Assembly (NCBI GenBank): GCA_030378035.1
Contig: JAUCGI010000010.1
Span: forward strand, 1 to 34,623
Direction of reading: 5' to 3'
Length of the DNA stretch: 34,623 nt
DNA from: Desulfobacterales bacterium HSG2
GTDB taxonomy: Bacteria; Desulfobacterota; Desulfobacteria; Desulfobacterales; 4be13
In this document: piece after piece, positions 1 through 9,560 of the stretch
Layout of the letters: each line of letters opens with the position of its first letter
How positions within the stretch are numbered: position 1 is the first letter of the stretch
Position numbers and translations under genes: made by a program
The notes under the pieces: generated by a model
The model's database searches: none
The model's input: only the letters and a program-made list of their open reading frames with translations
What the model was told of the DNA's origin: nothing

Positions 1-3000
1 GAAGTCTGTCGTATTCACGAAGTTCCCCCGGATTACAAGCCGAATCCCGGGGAGTCCATGAAATTTTATGCGCCTGAGCACAGGCCCGCTCTTGAGTGGG
101 CGATGAGAAAGGCGGTCGAACATGGCAAGCCCTGGGATCTGGAACTGCAGCTCACGACGGCAAAAGGGAAAACCTTATGGATCCGCACCATCGGAAAGGC
201 GCGCCGGGAGAACGGCAAAACAGTGAGGCTGTCAGGTTCCGTGCAGGATATCAACGAGCGCAAACTGACCGAGGAGTCGCTTCTGAAGGCAAGAGAGAAG
301 TGGGAACAGACCTTTGACGCGGTGCCGGATCTTGTCGCGATTCTGGATAAGAACCACCGAATCACGCAGGTCAACAAAGCCATGGCGGACCGTTTGGGCC
401 TTCTGCCGGAAATGTGCATCGGTCAGGCCTGCCATGCCAGTGTTCACGGGACGGATCATCCGCCTTCGTTCTGTCCGCATTCACAGTTGCTGAAAGACGG
501 CCGGGAGCATGTGAGTGAGGTTCATGAGGAATGTCTCGGCGGCCACTTTATCGTCACCGCGTCTCCCATCTTTGACGAGGACGGAGAGCTGACCGGCAGC
601 GTGCATATTGCCAGGGATATCAATGAGCGGAAGAAAGTGGAGGAGAAACTGCGGCGGGGCGAGCAAAGATACCGGGAACTTGTTCAGAATGCGAACAGTA
701 TCATTCTGCGGGTGACTCCGGAATGGAAGATCACCTTCCTCAACGACTTCGCCCGGGAGTTCTTCGGTTACACCGGGAATGAGATTCTCGGCAGAAGTGT
801 GGTGGGCACGATTGTTCCCGAAACAGAATCAACCGGGCGTAATCTTGCGACCCTGATGGATGACATCGCACAGCATCCGGAAAAGTACCGCTACAATGAG
901 AATGAAAACATGCGGAGCAGCGGCGAGCGTGTCTGGGTGGCCTGGACGAACAAACTGCTTAAAGACAGGGACGGACGCATACTCGAACTTCTGTGCATAG
1001 GCAATGATATCACGGATAAGAGGAGGAGCGAGGAAGCCGTCAGAAAGGCGAATGACGAACTGAAAGTCCGCGTTGACGAGCTCTCAATGCTCAACAGCAT
1101 TGCCCGGACCATGACAACCATGCCTGATCTGAAAACCGCCCTGGAAATCGTGACCCGGAAGATCGGACAACTGGTGAATGCCGGCGGCGTCAATATCGCC
1201 TTATTTGATGACGCCCGGCGGAAACTGACAGTATTCGCACGATACACCGCATACAGACAGGGACCGGACCTGATGAATTGTGAGATGCCCAAATCCCCCG
1301 GACTTGAAGAAGTTCTCAGAACGGGACGGTCCCTCATCATACCCCGGGCGCAAACCAATCGCCTGCTTGAACCTGTGCATGAACTGATGCGCGTCCGGGG
1401 AGTGACGTGTGTGATGATTGTGCCTTTGCGGGTGTCTGACAAAATAATCGGCGCACTCAGCCTTTCCACCGACCAGGGGAACCGGGGGTTCACAGAGAAT
1501 GAAATGAGACTGGCGGAGACAGTTGCCGGCCAGATATCAGGGGCGATTGAGAATGCCCGGCTGTTTGAGGAAGCCCGCCGGTCCGGGAAAGAGGCCGAAG
1601 CCGCCAACCGGGCCAAAAGCGAATTCCTGGCCAAAATGAGCCACGAAATCCGCACCCCCATGAACGCGGTCATCGGCCTGAGCCACCTGGCCCTTCAGAC
1701 GGAGCTGACAGGCAAACAGCAGGATTATCTCACCAAAGTTCATTCCTCCGCGCATTCCCTTCTCGGGCTGATCAACGATATCCTCGACTTCTCCAGAATC
1801 GAGGCGGGCAAACTTGAAATGGAGTCAGTGAATTTTAATCTGGAAGATGTTTTCGGCAATATCTCCGACCTGATGGGCATACAGGCTGAGGAGAAAGGGA
1901 TTGACCTGCTCTTCTCGCTTCCGGGGGATGTGCCGTGTTCCCTGGTCGGAGATCCGCTGCGCCTGAGACAGATCCTCACCAATCTGACAGGAAACGCTGT
2001 CAAATTCACGGAAACCGGGGAGGTTCTTGTCAGTGTGGAGACGGTCAGAAAAAACCCGGGCAATGCGCTGCTCAGATTTTCTGTCAGAGACAGCGGAATC
2101 GGGCTCACACCGGAGCAGATATCCGGGCTGTTCCGCCCCTTTTCCCAGGCCGACGGCTCTGTCACCCGGAATTACGGCGGAAGCGGTCTGGGTCTGGCCA
2201 TCTGCAAGCGCCTGACAGAGATGATGGGAGGGGAGATCAGCGTTGAAAGCGATACGGGCAGGGGAAGCGTTTTCATGTTTACCGCAAAGTTCGGACGACA
2301 GCCGGAAGAAGAAAAAAAACGTCCCGTGACGCCGGAGGATCTTCGCGGAGTGCGGGTTCTGGTTGCCGATGACAATATGATCGAGCGGGATATTATGAAG
2401 AAGATCCTTTCCTCATTCTCTTTCGAGGTCACAGCGGCAGCTTCCGGCAGAGAGGCGCTCACGCTGATAGAAGATGCGTCCGAGGAGAGGCCGTACCAGC
2501 TTGCAATCCTCGACTGGAAAATGCCCGGGCCGGACGGAATTGAGATAACAAAGCGCATAAGGCGGAATCCCCGGCTCTCCCGGATACCGGGCATTATCCT
2601 GCTGACTGCCCACAGCAGGAAAGAGATGATGTACCAGGCAGAGAAAGCAGGGGCGGATGCGTTTCTTATGAAGCCGGTTGAACCGTCCGTACTCTTCGAT
2701 ACGATTATGAATATCTTCGGGAAGAAAGCAAACTCCGAATCCCGGCCGGAGAAACGGAAGATCAGGGCATCCGAGGCGCTGAAACGCATCAGGGGGGCAA
2801 GAATTCTTCTGGTCGAGGATAACAAGATCAATCAGCAGGTGGCCGCCGGACTGCTGGAGAATGCGGGGATGACAGTGGAAGTGGCAAACAACGGCAGGGA
2901 AGGGGTCGCAGCGGTGGCAGCATCCGATTACGATCTCGTGCTCATGGACATCCAGATGCCGGAACTGGACGGATACGAGGCAACAAGGGAGATTCGGAGG

Positions 3001-3855
3001 CGGGAGAAAGAGTGGGAAGCCCGGGACAGCGTTCATCTTCCCATTGTCGCCATGACCGCCCATGCCATGACCGGAGAGCGGGAGAGATGCCTGGAAGTCG
3101 GGATGGACGACTATGTGAGCAAGCCCATAGACCCAGATCACCTGTTCTCCGTTCTGCTCAGACGGATAAAGCCCGGGGAGAGAGAAACGCCTGTCCCCGG
3201 GCATAAGAAAACCGGAGAGGAGGGGGATGCGGCATTCCCGAAAACTCTGCCCGGAATTGACACGGAATCCGCTCTGAGGCGGGTTGGGGGGAACAGGAAA
3301 CTTTACAGAAAGCTTCTGACCGAGTTTTATGATGACTATGCGGGCGCGGCCGATGCCGTCAGAGAGGCACGGGACAGGGGAGATGCCGGGGATGCCAGAC
3401 AGATGGTGCATACGCTCAAAGGGGTTGCGGGGAATATGGGTGCCGGGGAGCTGTACGCCGCGGCGGGTGAACTGGAGTCGGCAATTATGAAAAACAGAGA
3501 TGAAAACAGGGACGTTCTCATGTGCAGGCTTGAAAAATCGCTGAATCAGGTGTTGCAGTCTGTCGGAACTCTGAAAAAGACAGAGGAGAGCGGAACAGGG
3601 GAGAGATGGCAGGGGACAGATGGCAGGGGACAGTGGGACATCTCAGAGGCGAAGGCGCTTCTGACCGAACTGGCCGATCTTATTCGGGAGGGCGATGCCG
3701 AAGCTCTCGAACATACGGATAATCTGAAGAATTATCTGGGCGGTTCCGGGGCTGATGAACAGATCCTTCTGCTTAAAGAGCAGTTGAACAGCTATGACTT
3801 CGAGGATGCTCAGGAGACGCTGACGGAAATTATCAGCTTTCTGAATATCTTCTGA
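1..3855 (+). CDS. Hybrid histidine kinase PAS-PAS-PAS-GAF-HisKA-HATPase-REC-REC-Hpt (5' end outside window)
   Basis: The frame is open from base 1 and the residues before the first Met (base 58) already read as a PAS domain ([10 protein letters not shown], then FYAPEHRP). The gene therefore starts upstream and 1284 residues are visible. Counting from base 1, the order is: PAS end (1-90), PAS (90-210, Cys/His-rich, with FCPHSQLL), PAS (215-345), GAF (about 350-525), HisKA with [11 protein letters not shown] (His548), HATPase with GNAVKF, DSGIGL and GGSGLGLAI, receiver 1 (LAILDWKMP, Asp838), receiver 2 (LVLMDIQMP, Asp983) and Hpt (MVHTLKG, His1137). A helical tail follows. No membrane segment is seen in the visible part, so it is probably a cytoplasmic phosphorelay kinase (His-Asp-His). 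The stop codon lies inside a CTGATTATAACG repeat end. Signal sensed is unknown. Confidence 0.95.
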   Translation, partial: EVCRIHEVPPDYKPNPGESMKFYAPEHRPALEWAMRKAVEHGKPWDLELQLTTAKGKTLWIRTIGKARRENGKTVRLSGSVQDINERKLTEESLLKAREKWEQTFDAVPDLVAILDKNHRITQVNKAMADRLGLLPEMCIGQACHASVHGTDHPPSFCPHSQLLKDGREHVSEVHEECLGGHFIVTASPIFDEDGELTGSVHIARDINERKKVEEKLRRGEQRYRELVQNANSIILRVTPEWKITFLNDFAREFFGYTGNEILGRSVVGTIVPETESTGRNLATLMDDIAQHPEKYRYNENENMRSSGERVWVAWTNKLLKDRDGRILELLCIGNDITDKRRSEEAVRKANDELKVRVDELSMLNSIARTMTTMPDLKTALEIVTRKIGQLVNAGGVNIALFDDARRKLTVFARYTAYRQGPDLMNCEMPKSPGLEEVLRTGRSLIIPRAQTNRLLEPVHELMRVRGVTCVMIVPLRVSDKIIGALSLSTDQGNRGFTENEMRLAETVAGQISGAIENARLFEEARRSGKEAEAANRAKSEFLAKMSHEIRTPMNAVIGLSHLALQTELTGKQQDYLTKVHSSAHSLLGLINDILDFSRIEAGKLEMESVNFNLEDVFGNISDLMGIQAEEKGIDLLFSLPGDVPCSLVGDPLRLRQILTNLTGNAVKFTETGEVLVSVETVRKNPGNALLRFSVRDSGIGLTPEQISGLFRPFSQADGSVTRNYGGSGLGLAICKRLTEMMGGEISVESDTGRGSVFMFTAKFGRQPEEEKKRPVTPEDLRGVRVLVADDNMIERDIMKKILSSFSFEVTAAASGREALTLIEDASEERPYQLAILDWKMPGPDGIEITKRIRRNPRLSRIPGIILLTAHSRKEMMYQAEKAGADAFLMKPVEPSVLFDTIMNIFGKKANSESRPEKRKIRASEALKRIRGARILLVEDNKINQQVAAGLLENAGMTVEVANNGREGVAAVAASDYDLVLMDIQMPELDGYEATREIRRREKEWEARDSVHLPIVAMTAHAMTGERERCLEVGMDDYVSKPIDPDHLFSVLLRRIKPGERETPVPGHKKTGEEGDAAFPKTLPGIDTESALRRVGGNRKLYRKLLTEFYDDYAGAADAVREARDRGDAGDARQMVHTLKGVAGNMGAGELYAAAGELESAIMKNRDENRDVLMCRLEKSLNQVLQSVGTLKKTEESGTGERWQGTDGRGQWDISEAKALLTELADLIREGDAEALEHTDNLKNYLGGSGADEQILLLKEQLNSYDFEDAQETLTEIISFLNIF

Positions 3856-4113
3856 TTATAACGCTTTCCGGGGAGACCACTCTGTCCGTAAACGTGAACG
3901 TGAAACGTGAACGTAGACGTGAACGTGAACGTGAACGTGAAACGTGAACGTGAACGTGAACGTGAAACGTGAACGTAGACGTGAACGTGAACTTGAACAT
4001 GAACATTCAGTTACGGGGTAAGTTCACGTTCACGTTCACGTTCACGTTCACGTTGACCTTCACGTTCACGTTCACGTTCACGTTCATGTTCACGTTCACG
4101 AAAATTTGCTTGA
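3853..4113. repeat. Inverted GTGAAC / GTTCAC hexamer array
   Basis: From about 3889 the unit CGTGAA(A)CGTGAAC repeats to about 3999. After a short non-repetitive core (4001-4020) the reverse-complement unit GTTCAC runs to about 4098, so one strand could fold into a long imperfect hairpin. The left edge carries CTGATTATAACG (3853-3864), which recurs at other repeat edges in the window. An 11-bp direct repeat, CACTCTGTCCG, lies just outside the two arrays (3878-3888 and 4114-4124). Short open frames across this stretch are products of the repeat and are not genes. Confidence 0.93.
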
Positions 4114-4138
4114 CACTCTGTCCGAATTCTGATAACTG
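4110..4138 (+). promoter_or_regulatory. Possible sigma70-like promoter for the MASE3 kinase
   Basis: TTGACA (4110-4115) is followed after 17 nt by TAACTG (4133-4138), a weak -10. It lies in unique sequence between the hexamer array and the 4202 gene. The -10 match is poor, so this is tentative. Confidence 0.25.
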
Positions 4139-4201
4139 CTGTCGGTTATAGAGACTGTTAGGGGTGTATTTTATTTCACACTACTTACAAAAAGGAGCAT
4201 T

Positions 4202-6103
4202 ATGAAAAAATCTTTGGTCATATCCGATATGTCCGTTAATCTTCTTTTCGGCATATCCGTTTTGGCAGGATTGTACCTTACCAAGTTCTACAATTATCTG
4301 CTGTTCCACAGCCTTGCCGAGATGTTCAGCATTGTCGTGGCATGCGGTATTTTTATGATTGCCTGGAACTCGCGTGCTTTTCTGACAAACCATTATATTC
4401 TGTTCATCGGCATCGCATACCTGTTCATCGCCGGGATGGATATGCTCCATACGCTGGCTTACCCGGGCATGGGAATATTTCGGGGATACGGCACCAATCT
4501 GACCGCGCAAATCTGGATTGCCGGCCGGTATGTCGAAAGTCTCTCCCTGCTCATCGCGCTGCTGTTTCTCAATCGGAAACTGAAACCCGGTTTCGTATTT
4601 GTTCTTTATACGCTCATCGTTTCTGTGTTTCTCGGGGCGATATTTCTGAACATTTTCCCGGATTGTTTTATTGAGGGAACAGGACTGACGCTCTTTAAAA
4701 AAGTCAGTGAATACATTATTTGTCTGGTTCTTGCCGGATCAGTCTTTGTTTTGTATCAGAAGCGGGAATATTATGACAGGATTGTTCTGAAACTCATATC
4801 CGCGTCCGTTCTCGTGACCATCGGCTCGGAATTCTCTTTCACCCTTTATGCTGATGCTTACGGAGTGTTCAATGCCGTGGGGCACTTTTTAAAGATTGTC
4901 TCGTTCTATCTGATTTACAAAGCCATTATTGAAACCGGTCTGAAAAAACCTTATGATCTTCTGTTCAGAGATATCAGCCAGCGTGAACAAGCACTCGGGG
5001 AGACCATAGATTTCTACCATAGCATCTTGGACGGGATCATCAACGGCGTATGGGTGACGGATAAAGATGACGTCATCTTCTACGCGAACAGAGGCATGGG
5101 GATCATCGCGGGCATCCCCCCGGACCAGTTTGAAAATGTCCATGTCCTGACCGGGTTCCCGGAGAGCACCCTCCGATTCTTCAGGCCATACTATGAGGAG
5201 GCAAAGAACTCGCTGAAACCGGTCTTTTATGATGCGGTTCCCGTGGTAACCCCTGAAGGACGGGAGAGTTACCAATCCGGGTGGCTGATTCCCAGAACAA
5301 AGGATAATGAATATATCGGAATGATCTGCACGGTTGAAGACGTCACCCAGGCTGAATACGCAAAGAAGGCACTGGAGAGGCAAACCAAAGAGTTGGAACG
5401 GAGCAACAGGGACCTGGAGCAGTTCGCTTATGCGGTCTCCCATGACCTGACCGAACCGCTGAGGATGGTGTCAAGCTATGTGCAACTGTTGGAGCGGCGA
5501 TACAAGGGAAAGCTGGATTCCGATGCGGACGACTTCATCGGCTTTGCCACTGGCGGCGCTGCCAGGATGCATACGCTGATCAATGAGATGCTGGCATTCT
5601 CCCGGGTGGGAACCCGTGGAAAGCCCTTCGGGCCTGTGGAAGCGGAGCATATTCTTGAGCAGACCCTGACAGATCTCAGTGTGAGCATCAGGGAAAGCGG
5701 CGCGGTGGTGACTCACGACGCGCTTCCGAGAGTGATTGCCGACGCTTCCCAACTGGCCCGGGTGTTCCAGAACCTTATCGCCAATGCCGTGAAGTTCCGG
5801 GGGGAAGAGCCGCCCCGCATCCATATCACAGCGGAGAAGAACGACGGGGAGTGGGTATTTTCTTTCAAAGACAACGGCATCGGCATCGCTCCGAAATATT
5901 CTGACCGGATATTTGTGATTTTCCAGCGTCTGCACACTAGGGACGAATACCCGGGAACCGGCATGGGGCTGGCAATCTGCAAGAGAATCGTCGAGCGTCA
6001 CGGCGGGCGATTATGGGTGGAATCCCGGGAAGGTGCCGGCTCTCTGTTTTGTTTCACCATACCGATTAAGGAGGAAAACTGCCATGATGACGGAGACAGA
6101 TAA
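4202..6103 (+). CDS. Membrane sensor histidine kinase MASE3-PAS-HisKA-HATPase
   Basis: 633 aa. Residues 1-245 hold about seven hydrophobic segments and match the MASE3 integral-membrane sensory domain (for example MDMLHTLAYPGMG). A PAS domain follows (265-385, ILDGIINGVWVTD to GMICTVEDVT). Next come a short coiled coil and a phytochrome-type HisKA (VSHDLTEPLR, His414). The HATPase shows [19 protein letters not shown] and [11 protein letters not shown]. The start is set by AAAGGAG at 4191-4197, 4 nt before ATG. The C-terminal catalytic half is nearly identical at DNA level to that of the kinase at 20008, and the PAS resembles that of the 21209 kinase. The stop overlaps a stub of a response-regulator gene and the intact regulator follows at 6144, so the two probably form a pair. 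Ligand unknown. Confidence 0.95.
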   Translation: MKKSLVISDMSVNLLFGISVLAGLYLTKFYNYLLFHSLAEMFSIVVACGIFMIAWNSRAFLTNHYILFIGIAYLFIAGMDMLHTLAYPGMGIFRGYGTNLTAQIWIAGRYVESLSLLIALLFLNRKLKPGFVFVLYTLIVSVFLGAIFLNIFPDCFIEGTGLTLFKKVSEYIICLVLAGSVFVLYQKREYYDRIVLKLISASVLVTIGSEFSFTLYADAYGVFNAVGHFLKIVSFYLIYKAIIETGLKKPYDLLFRDISQREQALGETIDFYHSILDGIINGVWVTDKDDVIFYANRGMGIIAGIPPDQFENVHVLTGFPESTLRFFRPYYEEAKNSLKPVFYDAVPVVTPEGRESYQSGWLIPRTKDNEYIGMICTVEDVTQAEYAKKALERQTKELERSNRDLEQFAYAVSHDLTEPLRMVSSYVQLLERRYKGKLDSDADDFIGFATGGAARMHTLINEMLAFSRVGTRGKPFGPVEAEHILEQTLTDLSVSIRESGAVVTHDALPRVIADASQLARVFQNLIANAVKFRGEEPPRIHITAEKNDGEWVFSFKDNGIGIAPKYSDRIFVIFQRLHTRDEYPGTGMGLAICKRIVERHGGRLWVESREGAGSLFCFTIPIKEENCHDDGDR

Positions 6104-6128
6104 TCGGACATTTTACAATACCAATTAA
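6084..6128 (+). pseudogene. Stub of an Rcp1-like response-regulator start
   Basis: A 14-codon frame, [14 protein letters not shown] then stop, overlaps the end of the kinase. Its first ten codons match the start of the intact regulator at 25827 ([10 protein letters not shown]). It then runs into TTTTACAATACCAATTAAGG, which is the usual 3' end and Shine-Dalgarno region of a paralogous kinase, followed by the real regulator start at 6144. This is a scar of unequal recombination between kinase-regulator junctions. It could be translated as a leader peptide but probably has no function. Confidence 0.75.
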
Positions 6129-6143
6129 GGAGGAAAAACTGCT

Positions 6144-6584
6144 ATGAATAAGGAAACAGGTTATCGGACATTTCAGATTCTGCTTGTGGAAGACAATCCC
6201 GGAGATGTGCTTTTCACACAGGAAGCTTTCAGTGAGGGAAAATTGCTCCACAAGCTGCACGTCGTGGAAGACGGGGTGAAGGCAATGGAGTTTCTGCGCC
6301 GTGAGGGGGAGTATGCCGACGCGGTGCGCCCGGACATCATTCTGCTGGATCTGAACATTCCCAGAAAAAACGGACACGAAGTGCTTGCGGAGATCAGGGC
6401 TGATGAAAAACTGAAACGAATTCCGGTGCTGATCCTGACCACATCCCGGGATCATGAAGACATTCTCAAAAGCTATGATCTTCGTGCCAACTGCTATATC
6501 AGCAAGCCCGTTGACCTTGACAAGTTCCTCAGTGTGGTGAATTTTATTGAGGATTTCTGGTTTAGGTTGAGGGTTAGGAGTTGA
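6144..6584 (+). CDS. Rcp1-like single-domain response regulator with altered C-terminus
   Basis: 146 aa, one CheY-like receiver: LLVEDNPGD acidic pocket, [11 protein letters not shown] with phospho-acceptor Asp69, LILTTSRD switch Thr and ISKPVD Lys. The long helix-4 region and the closing FWF motif resemble Rcp1, the partner of cyanobacterial phytochrome kinases, which fits the phytochrome-type core of the kinase just upstream. GGAGG lies 11 nt before ATG. The paralogs at 19478 and 25827 end FWFG/RxVKLP plus a few residues. Here the gene runs into the following repeat after FWF and ends LRVRS, so the last few residues are repeat-derived. It has no output domain and probably acts by protein contact. 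Confidence 0.93.
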   Translation: MNKETGYRTFQILLVEDNPGDVLFTQEAFSEGKLLHKLHVVEDGVKAMEFLRREGEYADAVRPDIILLDLNIPRKNGHEVLAEIRADEKLKRIPVLILTTSRDHEDILKSYDLRANCYISKPVDLDKFLSVVNFIEDFWFRLRVRS

Positions 6585-6935
6585 GGAGTTGAGGAGTTGA
6601 GGAGTTTAGGAGTTGGTGAGTTGGTGAGTTGGTGAGTTGGTGAGTTGGTGAGTTGGTGAGTTGGTGAGTTGGTGAGTTGGTGAGTTGAGGAGTTGAGGAG
6701 TTGAGGAGTTGAGGAGTTGAGGAGTTGAGGAGTTGGTGAGTTGGTGAGTTGAGGAGTTGAGGAGTTGAGGAGTTAAGGAGTTAAGGAGTTAAGGGTTAAG
6801 GGTCAAGGCGTTAAGGGTTAAGGGTTAAGGGTTGAGGAAAATGTGTCATTTCATTCCTATGATGCTTAACCCCTTAACCCTTAACCCTTAACCCTTAATC
6901 CTTAACCCTTAACCCCTTAACCCTTACTCCCTTAG
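6566..6935. repeat. TTGAGGAG / TTGGTGAG octamer array with TTAAGGG / TTAACCC inverted heptamers
   Basis: The tract starts inside the last codons of the 6144 gene. It goes through blocks of TTGAGGAG and TTGGTGAG, then TTAAGGAG and TTAAGGG to about 6833. A core reading GAAAATGTGTCATTTCATTC lies at about 6837-6857. From about 6867 the reverse unit TTAACCC runs to about 6930, ending next to the AAAAAGGAGG of the 6951 gene. The core is the reverse complement of one found at 13003-13032. The tract fills the whole gap and no gene is seen in it. Confidence 0.93.
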
Positions 6936-6950
6936 AAAAAGGAGGATGAA

Positions 6951-9560
6951 ATGAAGAAACGACTCGGAAATTTTTCGTTGGCGAAAATGGCAGGTATGCT
7001 GTTTCTGTTTTCGGTGTGCTTTATGAGGCTTATGGCGGCTTTTGCTTCTTCCGGAGACGTCGACACCGGGGAGAAAACCGGTATTGAAATGTCCCATCTT
7101 TTTAAATTGGCGTATTCCCGGCTGTCCGCATCTGCTGAAGAATATGATTCCGCGAAACCCCCTCTTCTGTTTCTTGGCAATCACACATTGCCTCCCATGA
7201 TCTATTTTGAAAAAAACAAACCGGCCGGCATTGTCGTTGATATTGCCGAGGCGATTAAAGAACGAATGACGCGTCCTGTCAGATTCAGGTACATGGATTG
7301 GACGGAGGCGCAGCGGCTTGTGCTTGCGGGGAAGGCTGATGCGCTCCTTCAGATAAATGCCACCAAGGAACGGAGGAAACTGTATGATTTTTCAGCCCCC
7401 CTTCTGGAATCAGAATTCTCCATATTCATATCTGCCGGCAGAGACGGCATTTATGACATTGCCAGTCTGAGGAGGCTTACAGTCGGTGTTGAGGAGAAAG
7501 GGTTGCCGATTAATATTTTAAAGCGGGATCCGTTAATAAAAACAGTCATAATTCCGGATATTGTCAGAGGATTTCATTTATTGGCTGACGGTGCTGTTGA
7601 CGCTGTTGTGGCAGACCGCTGGGTCGGCTCATTCGTACTGGCGGAAAACAATATCAGAGGCATCAGGATTGCCGGTGAGGCAATTGAAAAAAGCGACTCC
7701 GCCATCGCAGTGAGGAAGGGAAACACGGAACTCCTGACGGAAATCAACAGAGCGCTCGCTGAAATCAGGGGAGACGGAACCTACACGAAAATATTGGCAA
7801 AATGGCAACATGCGGAAGTCATTTTTCAAACCAGGAAACAATATTTGAAGCAAAAATTCATCTTGGCGGCGATACTGTGCGTACTTATCATAATGCTGAT
7901 CCTGAGCTTGTTTTTGCTAAATGAGATAAGGAAACGTAAAAAGGCCGCGGAACAAGCCCGCAACATGGCAATCAGAGCTGAAAAAGCCAGTGCATACAAA
8001 AGCGAGTTCCTGGCCAACATGAGCCACGAACTTCGCACCCCGCTGAACGCAATTCTCGGATTTGCCCGGATAATGGATCGCAGCGGGGCAATCCCGCCCG
8101 AGGAAAAAGAGAATCTGGCAATCATCCGCCGCAGCGGGGAAAATCTGCTGAACCTCATCAACGACGTGCTGGACATGTCGAAGATCGAGGCCGGACGCAC
8201 CGTTCTCAGTGAGAAAGACTTCGACCTGTATCGCGTTCTGGATGATGTGGAAAGTATCTTTTGCCTGAAGGCCGAAGAAAAGGGGCTGCAACTGGTTTTT
8301 GAGTGCGATGCCGACGTCCCGCAACATATACGGACAGATGAGGGCAAATTGCGTCAGGTGCTCGTGAATCTGCTCGGCAATGCGCTCAAGTTCACGAATG
8401 AGGGCAGTTGTCGGTTGACGGTTGACAGTTGTCGGTTGACGGTTGACAGTGGTCGGTTGACAGTTGACAGTGGTCGGTTGACAGTTGACAGTGGTCGGCC
8501 GTCACTTGCAAGTGACAACAAACCAGAGACAACGGATGACCGGAAACCGTCAACCGTCAACCGGAAACCGTCAACCGTCAACCGGAAACCGGAAACCGGA
8601 AACCGTCAACTGACAATCCGCTTCGAGGTGGAGGACACCGGCGAGGGTATTGCCCCCGATGAACTGGACAGCCTTTTCGATGTTTTCGCACAGACCGAAA
8701 CCGGACGGAAATCCCAGGAGGGGACGGGACTGGGACTGGCCATCAGCCGGAAATTCGTTCAGATGATGGGCGGCGATATCACCGTTGAAAGCGAGGTCGG
8801 CAAGGGAACTCTTTTCAGGTTTGAAATTCGGGTTGAGCCAGCAGAGGATGCGGAGATCGAAACAGCGCGCCCGAAAAGACGCGTCATCGCGTTGGAACCC
8901 GGTCAGCCCCGTTACCGGATTCTGGTCGCTGACGACAGGGAGAGCAACCGGCTACTGATGATGAGATTGCTGGTGCCTCTGGGCTTTGATCTCCGGGAGG
9001 CGGAAAACGGCAAAGACGCGGTGGAAATCTGGGAGGAATGGGAACCCCATCTGATCTGCATGGACATGCGGATGCCGGTCACGGATGGTTATGAGGCGAC
9101 AAAAAGGATAAAGGGCACGACAAAAGGCCAGGCCACGGCGATCATCGCGGTGACGGCCAGCGCGTTTGAGGAGGAGCGGGCTGTCGTGCTCTCCGCGGGA
9201 TGCGATGATTTTGTGCGCAAGCCGTTCAGGGAGTCGGAGATGTTCGACGTGCTGCACCGACATCTGGGAGTGCGGTATGTGTATGAAGAAGACGAAGGGC
9301 GAGACGCGGGAAACGGGGAGCAGGATATGACGGATGCGCTGACGCCGGCTGCCATTGCAGCCCTGCCAGCGGCGTTGCGGAATGCACTGGAAGACGCCGC
9401 GGCCCGGATCGACATGGAGATGATGGATGGATTGCTGGATGAAGTCCGTTCCCGCAATGCGTCTCTGGCCCGCGGACTGGCCGCGCTGGTCGGGGATTTC
9501 CGCTATGATAAAATTCTGGCCCTCTTTCAGAAGAGAGGAAAGGAGAATAAGGATGTGTGA
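6951..9560 (+). CDS. Hybrid histidine kinase, SBP_bac_3 sensor-TM-HisKA-HATPase-REC
   Basis: 869 aa. An N-terminal signal sequence (residues 1-33) is followed by a type-3 periplasmic solute-binding domain (about 60-285, with GIVVDIAEAI and GKADALLQINAT), so the sensor probably lies in the periplasm and binds a small solute. A membrane helix (302-325) leads to HisKA ([12 protein letters not shown], His359), HATPase ([23 protein letters not shown]) and a receiver (LICMDMRMP, Asp705). The C-terminal helical tail is of the kind common after such receivers. Residues about 485-553, between the N box and the DTGEG box, are encoded by a palindromic heptamer array (see 8405-8611). GGAGG lies 6 nt upstream of ATG. 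The stop overlaps the next gene's start (ATGTGTGA), indicating translational coupling to a REC-kinase. Confidence 0.95.
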   Translation: MKKRLGNFSLAKMAGMLFLFSVCFMRLMAAFASSGDVDTGEKTGIEMSHLFKLAYSRLSASAEEYDSAKPPLLFLGNHTLPPMIYFEKNKPAGIVVDIAEAIKERMTRPVRFRYMDWTEAQRLVLAGKADALLQINATKERRKLYDFSAPLLESEFSIFISAGRDGIYDIASLRRLTVGVEEKGLPINILKRDPLIKTVIIPDIVRGFHLLADGAVDAVVADRWVGSFVLAENNIRGIRIAGEAIEKSDSAIAVRKGNTELLTEINRALAEIRGDGTYTKILAKWQHAEVIFQTRKQYLKQKFILAAILCVLIIMLILSLFLLNEIRKRKKAAEQARNMAIRAEKASAYKSEFLANMSHELRTPLNAILGFARIMDRSGAIPPEEKENLAIIRRSGENLLNLINDVLDMSKIEAGRTVLSEKDFDLYRVLDDVESIFCLKAEEKGLQLVFECDADVPQHIRTDEGKLRQVLVNLLGNALKFTNEGSCRLTVDSCRLTVDSGRLTVDSGRLTVDSGRPSLASDNKPETTDDRKPSTVNRKPSTVNRKPETGNRQLTIRFEVEDTGEGIAPDELDSLFDVFAQTETGRKSQEGTGLGLAISRKFVQMMGGDITVESEVGKGTLFRFEIRVEPAEDAEIETARPKRRVIALEPGQPRYRILVADDRESNRLLMMRLLVPLGFDLREAENGKDAVEIWEEWEPHLICMDMRMPVTDGYEATKRIKGTTKGQATAIIAVTASAFEEERAVVLSAGCDDFVRKPFRESEMFDVLHRHLGVRYVYEEDEGRDAGNGEQDMTDALTPAAIAALPAALRNALEDAAARIDMEMMDGLLDEVRSRNASLARGLAALVGDFRYDKILALFQKRGKENKDV
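8405..8611. repeat. Translated palindromic heptamer array inside the HATPase domain
   Basis: The left half repeats heptamers GGTTGAC, AGTTGAC and AGTGGTC (21-nt super-period, read as RLTVDSG/C). The centre is the perfect palindrome GTCACTTGCAAGTGAC (8501-8516). The right half repeats the reverse units CCGTCAA and CCGGAAA (read as STVNRKP). The reading frame stays open through the whole array. It falls between KFTNEG and [13 protein letters not shown], where HATPase domains have a loop between strands. A homologous array sits at the same place in the 13306 gene. Confidence 0.93.

Noticed and set aside
2172-3411. Long minus-strand frames opposite the first hybrid kinase
   Set aside because: They are shadows of the + strand gene. 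The + frame has complete, ordered domains and the minus frames have none.
3889-4098. Possible CRISPR array
   Set aside because: The repeats are directly adjacent 6-mers with no unique spacers, and no cas genes are present.
3969-4151. 60-codon frame with alternating Thr-Phe repeats
   Set aside because: It is read entirely through the GTTCAC array, with no ribosome site or homology.
6780-6935. TTAAGGG as telomere-like DNA or a linear replicon end
   Set aside because: The arrays are internal, paired in opposite orientation and flanked by genes on both sides, and the same layout exists with unrelated units.
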